Origin: Eutrophocola sp964629325
GTDB taxonomy: Bacteria; Pseudomonadota; Gammaproteobacteria; Pseudomonadales; Pseudohongiellaceae
Assembly: GCA_964629325.1 (NCBI GenBank)
Contig: CAZVSC010000006.1
Coordinates: 25,668-89,667 of the forward strand
Length of the DNA stretch: 64,000 bases
Direction of reading: 5' to 3'
Shown here piece by piece: positions 60,552 to 64,000 of this stretch. Each line of letters starts with the position of its first letter. The stretch's first letter is position 1. A program made the position numbers and the translations under genes. The notes beneath the pieces are model-generated. The model did no database searches. It was not told the DNA's origin and worked only from the letters and a program-made list of their open reading frames with translations.

Positions 60552-61068
60552 GCTTGACCAGGATGAGGCTGCCGGCATCAAAGCCGAGTTGAGCCGCTTC
60601 TTCCCGGAACCGTTCCAGCAATGCCGGGTCGGGATCGGGTGTGCGGGAAAGCAGCCAGAGATAGGAGAGATCGGGCCCGGAGATGAACGCGTAGTTATAG
60701 TCGGTCTTGTCCAGCTCGAAAATCACGTAGGACCCATAGAACGGACCGAAAAAAGACACCTTCAGGTATCCGGTACCGGGGTCTTCAACAAAATACGCCT
60801 TGCCTTCGGCGTCTTCCCAGGCCAGGTCTTCCACAGACCAGCCGCGGTTGAGGACGCGCACGCCGCCGTCGTCACGCATGGAATAATTCGCGGTGATTTT
60901 TTCCAGGCCCCGTTCGAAGCTGTGGTCGAGGCGGGCGATTTCGTACCAGGTGCCGAGATAGCGGTCGAGCTCGAATCCGGCAACGGGTTCGACGCCAGCC
61001 GGCATGCCCAGGCAGCCGGCGAGCATGGGACTAAACAGGAACAGGATGACAGCAGTACGTATATTCAT
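60544..61068 (-). CDS. blc: Outer-membrane lipocalin
   Basis: 174 residues with a lipobox (MLAGC). Lipocalin signatures GTWYEIARLDHSFERGL and YLWLLSRTPDPDPALLERF are those of bacterial Blc. The family binds lysophospholipids or other hydrophobic ligands at the outer membrane. Sits between two GNAT genes on the minus strand. Confidence 0.93.
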   Translation of the reverse strand: MNIRTAVILFLFSPMLAGCLGMPAGVEPVAGFELDRYLGTWYEIARLDHSFERGLEKITANYSMRDDGGVRVLNRGWSVEDLAWEDAEGKAYFVEDPGTGYLKVSFFGPFYGSYVIFELDKTDYNYAFISGPDLSYLWLLSRTPDPDPALLERFREEAAQLGFDAGSLILVKHD

Positions 61069-61071
61069 CGG

Positions 61072-61485
61072 TTACAACACCTTCGCCATTGGCGTGTGCA
61101 AAATGCCGGCTTCCTCGAAATTCTTGCCGCAGGCAAAAAAGCCCAGCTTGTCATAAAAAGGCACCGCGCCAACCTGGGCATGCAGGTAGATGCGCCTGTA
61201 TTTGTTCGCTTTAGCGGTGTCGATCAGCAGCTGCATGATCCGGGTACCCACGCCGCGGGAGCGGTATTCACTGAGGACGGCGACGCGGCCGATATGGCCG
61301 TCATCCAGCATGCGGCCGGTGCCGACAGGCTTTCCCTTGTCGCTGCACAGGACGTGGAAAGCCTCGTCATCAAGGCCGTCAAAATCGATGCCGGGATCGA
61401 CGCCTTGTTCTTCAGAGAACACGGTGGTGCGCACCAGCCTGATGGCATCCTGTTGATCGGCATAACTGACGAGGGCTGTTTTCAT
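61072..61485 (-). CDS. GNAT family N-acyltransferase, ElaA-like
   Basis: 137 residues. Starts with RTTVFSEEQGVDPGIDFDGLD, a segment seen in the GNAT branch related to ElaA/YjcF, with motif A VAVLSEYRSRGVGTRIMQLL and VGAVPFYDKLGFFACG. Three bases separate it from the lipocalin start. Third acetyltransferase within 4 kb; the three are distinct families and not recent duplicates. Confidence 0.88.
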   Translation of the reverse strand: MKTALVSYADQQDAIRLVRTTVFSEEQGVDPGIDFDGLDDEAFHVLCSDKGKPVGTGRMLDDGHIGRVAVLSEYRSRGVGTRIMQLLIDTAKANKYRRIYLHAQVGAVPFYDKLGFFACGKNFEEAGILHTPMAKVL

Positions 61486-61532
61486 GGTATGCGTTTCTAC
61501 CGGCTGTTACTGCGGGTGTTTCCCGGGGTGAT

Positions 61533-61908
61533 TTACAGGAAGCTGTAAAGCAGGAACAGGCCAAAAAGCAGGGCAACACCGCCGCCGACACGGCTCCAGG
61601 GCTGAATTTCCCCGGCGATCCACTTCACCAGGCTGCTGAAACGTTCCTGTCCCATCCAGGCGATCGCCACTGCGGCTATTACGGCAATCCAGCCGAAAAA
61701 GATCACCGTCTTCGGAAAGCGCGACAGGCTGGCATACGTCAGCAGCAGGAGCCCGAGCGCAAGCCGCATGACGATGGCCGCTCCGAACATCACCGGGTTG
61801 TCGGCATGTTCCGTGATCAGGTCGAGTATGACTTCCGGTTTCACCAGCAGGATGATTCCGGCAAGGGACGATCAGCGTGCCGAACAGGAAAATGATGGTC
61901 AGTAGCAT
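61533..61908 (-). pseudogene. Small membrane protein gene broken by a one-base frameshift
   Basis: The ATG at 61908 has a GGGGGA ribosome site and reads MLLTIIFLFGTLIVP, then runs into nonsense. Near 61863 (a CCCTT tract on the minus strand), skipping one base joins it to the open frame AGIILLVKPEVILDLITEHADN and onward to a stop at 61533. The joined product would have about 124 residues and four membrane helices (for example VMFGAAIVMRLALGLLLLTYA, TVIFFGWIAVIAAVAIAWM). The shorter frame alone would start at a GTG at 61844 with no ribosome site. Sequencing error or true loss cannot be told apart. Confidence 0.7.
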
Positions 61909-62241
61909 AAAGATGTCCCCCGGGTGCAGCCGGCGTTTCTATGCCGGTGTTTTATTGTGCCTCTGCTGGCGGGCAAAAAGCCACTGTTTCGCAAGCTCTC
62001 TTTAGCTCCCTGCCGGTTCCGGGCGCAGTGAACGATCCGGCGCAAGTATTGGCCTGTTGGCTTGCTGCGGCGTTGTAAATGAACCGGAAATGAACAGGGT
62101 CCCCCGCACACGCCGAAAACTTGCACTGCGTCGCATTTTCACCCGGATTGAAAAAACGGTTCAGTCGAAATTCAGTTATCAACCTCTATCGTCAACCAAA
62201 GCCTGAAGAAATCATTTGAAATGAGTATGGGAGACTTGCAT
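61909..62241. other. Divergent intergenic region, no gene seen
   Basis: About 330 bp between the frameshifted gene and the RlpA-like gene. A hairpin CCGGC/GCCGG with a T-rich tail lies at 61930-61953. TTGAAA near 62150 could serve as a -35 for the plus-strand gene, but no good -10 follows. A small frame on the minus strand has no family support. Confidence 0.5.
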
Positions 62242-62673
62242 ATGGAAACCGTAGAGCGACTCTATACGCGGTTTGTTGCTGCCGGGTTGCTGGCCAGCCT
62301 GCTGTGCAGCTGCGCCGGCATCGAGATCAGTTACCGGTACCCGGGACCGGGATCGGTATCTGTGCCGGTGTCCTGGCCGGTGCATGGCGAGGCCGGTATC
62401 GCCTCCTACTACGCGGACAAGTATCAGGGACGGCTGACCGCCAACGGCGAGCGCTTCAACATGTATGACCTGACCGCCGCGCACAAGACGCTGCCGTTCG
62501 ACAGCATCGTCCGCGTGGTGAATCGGGGCAACGGGCGCAGCGTCGTGGTGCGTATCAATGACCGTGGTCCATTTATAAAAGGGCGCATCATCGACCTCTC
62601 CTATGCCGCCTTCGGGCGGATAGCCAGCCACCGCGACGGCCTGGCGGACGTGGTGATCGAGGTGCTCAACTGA
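62242..62673 (+). CDS. RlpA-like septal ring lipoprotein (DPBB domain)
   Basis: 143 residues from the ATG at 62242, spaced about 8 nt from GGGAGA; an ATG at 62221 gives seven more residues. A lipoprotein-like signal (LLASLLCSCAG) precedes a double-psi beta-barrel domain: EAGIASYYADKYQGRLTANGE, AAHKTLPFDSIVRVVN, VRINDRGPF with the catalytic-type Asp. RlpA proteins cleave glycan strands lacking stem peptides at the septum. It lacks the C-terminal SPOR domain of Pseudomonas RlpA, so its target localisation may differ. Confidence 0.88.
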   Translation: METVERLYTRFVAAGLLASLLCSCAGIEISYRYPGPGSVSVPVSWPVHGEAGIASYYADKYQGRLTANGERFNMYDLTAAHKTLPFDSIVRVVNRGNGRSVVVRINDRGPFIKGRIIDLSYAAFGRIASHRDGLADVVIEVLN

Positions 62674-62687
62674 GCGAATGCGTACGC

Positions 62688-63173
62688 CTATCGGGACTCT
62701 TCAAACCGGTTGAGCGCGACATTCTTTTCCGTCCTGGCCGGGTCGAATATCCTGCCGTTCATCGCGATGTACACCCCGGGGGGGAGTACCTGTGCGCCAA
62801 CCAGCGCACAGCCCAGGTTGAAGACGGCATCGCTGTCACGGTATTGCGCGGGATACATGGATCCGGTCAGCACGATGGTCTTGCCAGGGATATCCTGCAA
62901 GTGCCGGGCAGTCCTGACCATGGTGTCCGTGCCATGGGTGATGATCATGCGCTCGCTGGCGACCGTTGCCACGGCCCGGTGGATGGTTTGCCGGTCCTGG
63001 TCGGTCAGGTCCAGGCTGTCCTTCTGCATGATGGGGACGACCTTGTAGTCGACGACGACATTGGCCCGCTCCAAGACGCCAGCAGCCTGTGGCTCGCCGA
63101 CATGGTACTCGTTCTTGATGTCGAAGTAGGTCTTGTCGATCGTACCGCCGGTGGTGAAAATGATTATGCTCAT
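62688..63173 (-). CDS. Asparaginase-like protein, N-terminal domain only
   Basis: 161 residues. The catalytic Thr motif FTTGGTIDK and the second Thr/Asp motif ITHGTDTM are present, but the C-terminal domain of a full type I or II asparaginase (about 330 residues) is missing. Stand-alone copies of this domain occur in many proteobacteria; whether they hydrolyse asparagine is not established. Its stop lies 15 bp past the RlpA-like stop (convergent). Confidence 0.85.
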   Translation of the reverse strand: MSIIIFTTGGTIDKTYFDIKNEYHVGEPQAAGVLERANVVVDYKVVPIMQKDSLDLTDQDRQTIHRAVATVASERMIITHGTDTMVRTARHLQDIPGKTIVLTGSMYPAQYRDSDAVFNLGCALVGAQVLPPGVYIAMNGRIFDPARTEKNVALNRFEESR

Positions 63174-63283
63174 AGGGTTGGCTGGTCAAATGTTACATGG
63201 AGGATCAGGCAGTTGCCTGGCTTGATTAAGCCTGTATCAGCGCCGACGCATGGTATGGCTGTGTTCCTGCTCGAATGGGCTTT

Positions 63284-63694
63284 TCAGCAATCCAATGCAT
63301 GCTGACTTAACTGATTCAAGACTGTCATTGCCGCTTCAGAATTGCCTGCTGGAACAAATATGTGATCATGGTAGAAGCCAGCAATTACATTCGCACTAAT
63401 ATTGTGGGATGCCAGTTGATTGGAGACTGCCGCTGTCAGGCCTATAGCCTCCAGGCTTGAATGCACATTTAGTGTTATTTGGCGAAACACGCCGCAATAT
63501 CTTAAGTTATGTGCCTCTGCTTGCAGCCTGGATAGAATTAAAGTTGTACCTTCCTTCTCTCTGAAGATACAAACAGGATTGAGTTTTATACAATCGGCAA
63601 TACTGCAATCAAGCGAGCAGAACACATATTCATCAGGATGTAGTTCCGGCGACAAGGATTCCAGCAATATTTTTAAATCTACAATTCCGGACAT
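63284..63694 (-). CDS. ACT domain-containing protein (DUF2241/ACT_3 type)
   Basis: 136 residues without signal. The C-terminal half, LEAIGLTAAVSNQLASHNISANVIAGFYHDHIFVPAG, is characteristic of the small ACT_3 proteins, which may bind amino acids. Codon use and base composition are more AT-rich than the rest of the window, and it lies about 15 bp from an attC-like site, so acquisition by transfer is likely. Convergent or isolated; no operon partner. Confidence 0.85.
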   Translation of the reverse strand: MSGIVDLKILLESLSPELHPDEYVFCSLDCSIADCIKLNPVCIFREKEGTTLILSRLQAEAHNLRYCGVFRQITLNVHSSLEAIGLTAAVSNQLASHNISANVIAGFYHDHIFVPAGNSEAAMTVLNQLSQHALDC

Positions 63695-63714
63695 AAGGTA
63701 AATTCTGAAGATTT

Positions 63715-63804
63715 GTTAACGCTGGAAAGGAAGGATGGTAAAAATATGGTTTATTAGCATCCAGAGCACGAGTCGGCTGCACTGATGCCGCTGGTTAGGC
63801 GTTA
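63715..63804 (-). other. Degenerate attC-like recombination site
   Basis: On the minus strand TAACGCC TAAC begins the element (GCCTAAC at 63800-63794 fits the R-double-prime form RYYYAAC), and GCGTTAAC closes it at about 63722-63715, giving a 6-bp TAACGC/GCGTTA inverted repeat 90 bp long. It lies between a gene that ends upstream and the ACT gene that starts 20 bp downstream, the position attC sites take in cassettes. The R-prime site is not a clean GTTRRRY, so this is only a candidate. Confidence 0.35.
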
Positions 63805-63829
63805 TTTTGTTCATATTGCGAGTGTTAAT

Positions 63830-64000
63830 TTATTTTCTATCAGCATTACTGAGCTTCACCATATATTCATCCAAAGCACCAGTGGTTATATCTGGCAATT
63901 CATTGAGGTATTCTTTCAATCTTGGATTTACAACTGTGGTGGCTTCCCAAACTTCTATAAAATCTGCCTCATAGGTATATCCGGCAAGGAATGGACCTAT
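63830..64000 (-). CDS. C-terminal fragment of an unknown protein (cut by window edge)
   Basis: The last 56 residues of a minus-strand gene are open to the window edge and end at a TAA at 63830-63832: FLAGYTYEADFIEVWEA, then LKEYLNELPDITTGALDEYM. AT-rich like the ACT gene. No family recognised from this fragment. It sits just before the attC-like site, as a cassette gene would. Confidence 0.55.
   Translation of the reverse strand: MGPFLAGYTYEADFIEVWEATTVVNPRLKEYLNELPDITTGALDEYMVKLSNADRK

Noticed and set aside
61952..62182. A 76-residue minus-strand frame
   Set aside because: No family, poor start context, and located in the region that should carry promoters.

Overview
The window is about 64 kb of a GC-rich chromosome (58 percent or so by eye) from a gammaproteobacterium. 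The housekeeping order is close to that of Pseudomonas. At the left it runs recG, spoT, rpoZ, gmk, yicC, rph, pyrE, slmA, argB, algC-type mutase, coaBC, radC, rpmB, rpmG. In the middle it runs mutM, ferredoxin, coaD, rsmD, ftsY, ftsE, ftsX. Synteny, SlmA and the aerobic redox genes (PQQ dehydrogenase, isoquinoline-oxidoreductase-type molybdoenzyme, carotenoid oxygenase) suggest a marine or freshwater heterotroph related to Pseudomonadales/Cellvibrionales. That placement is inference; no rRNA gene is present.

Layout. 1-19.5 kb: replication/repair, stringent response, nucleotide synthesis, translation and CoA genes, with a PQQ alcohol dehydrogenase and a REC-PAS-GGDEF-EAL protein inserted between recG and spoT, and a MatB-like malonyl-CoA synthetase beside the phosphohexomutase. 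19.5-24.1 kb: ubiX, a zinc-ribbon membrane protein, a cytochrome c-prime-like protein, an M48 peptidase lipoprotein and two unknown lipoproteins. 24.2-35.2 kb: nine co-oriented minus-strand genes for cell-envelope proteins that look like one operon. They encode a Ser-rich lipoprotein (interrupted by an assembly gap), a second lipoprotein, a TPR membrane protein, a PEGA-repeat/FGE-fold membrane protein, a small secreted protein, a MotA/TolQ/ExbB-type channel, a divergent Hsp70/actin-fold protein and two membrane-anchored VWA proteins. The VWA anchors carry an Asp placed as in ExbD/TolR/MotB. This is the strongest candidate for an undescribed system: a proton-driven envelope machine whose B-type stator subunits end in VWA domains.

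35.4-47.4 kb: HyuA-type hydantoinase, mutM, a DUF6152 pair, ferredoxin-coaD, an SNF transporter, a RidA protein, rsmD, ftsYEX, tag and an acyltransferase. 47.8-50.8 kb: two-subunit molybdenum hydroxylase with a clear terminator. 50.9-55.7 kb: three tandem paralogues, each with a secretion signal, TPR-like helices and a TonB-C-like domain ending in a Tyr-rich tail. 55.9-63.2 kb: small metabolic genes (SDR, cytochrome P460, three GNATs, carotenoid oxygenase, shikimate kinase, lipocalin, a frameshifted membrane protein, RlpA-like, one-domain asparaginase). From about 63.2 kb to the end the DNA becomes AT-rich, with an ACT-domain gene, a partial ORF and a degenerate attC-like site, suggesting acquired DNA.

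At 34817-34916 there are exactly 100 Ns flanked by an identical 55-bp sequence. Removing the Ns and one copy restores a continuous reading frame, so the gap is probably a failed contig join. No tRNA, rRNA, CRISPR array or complete insertion sequence was seen.
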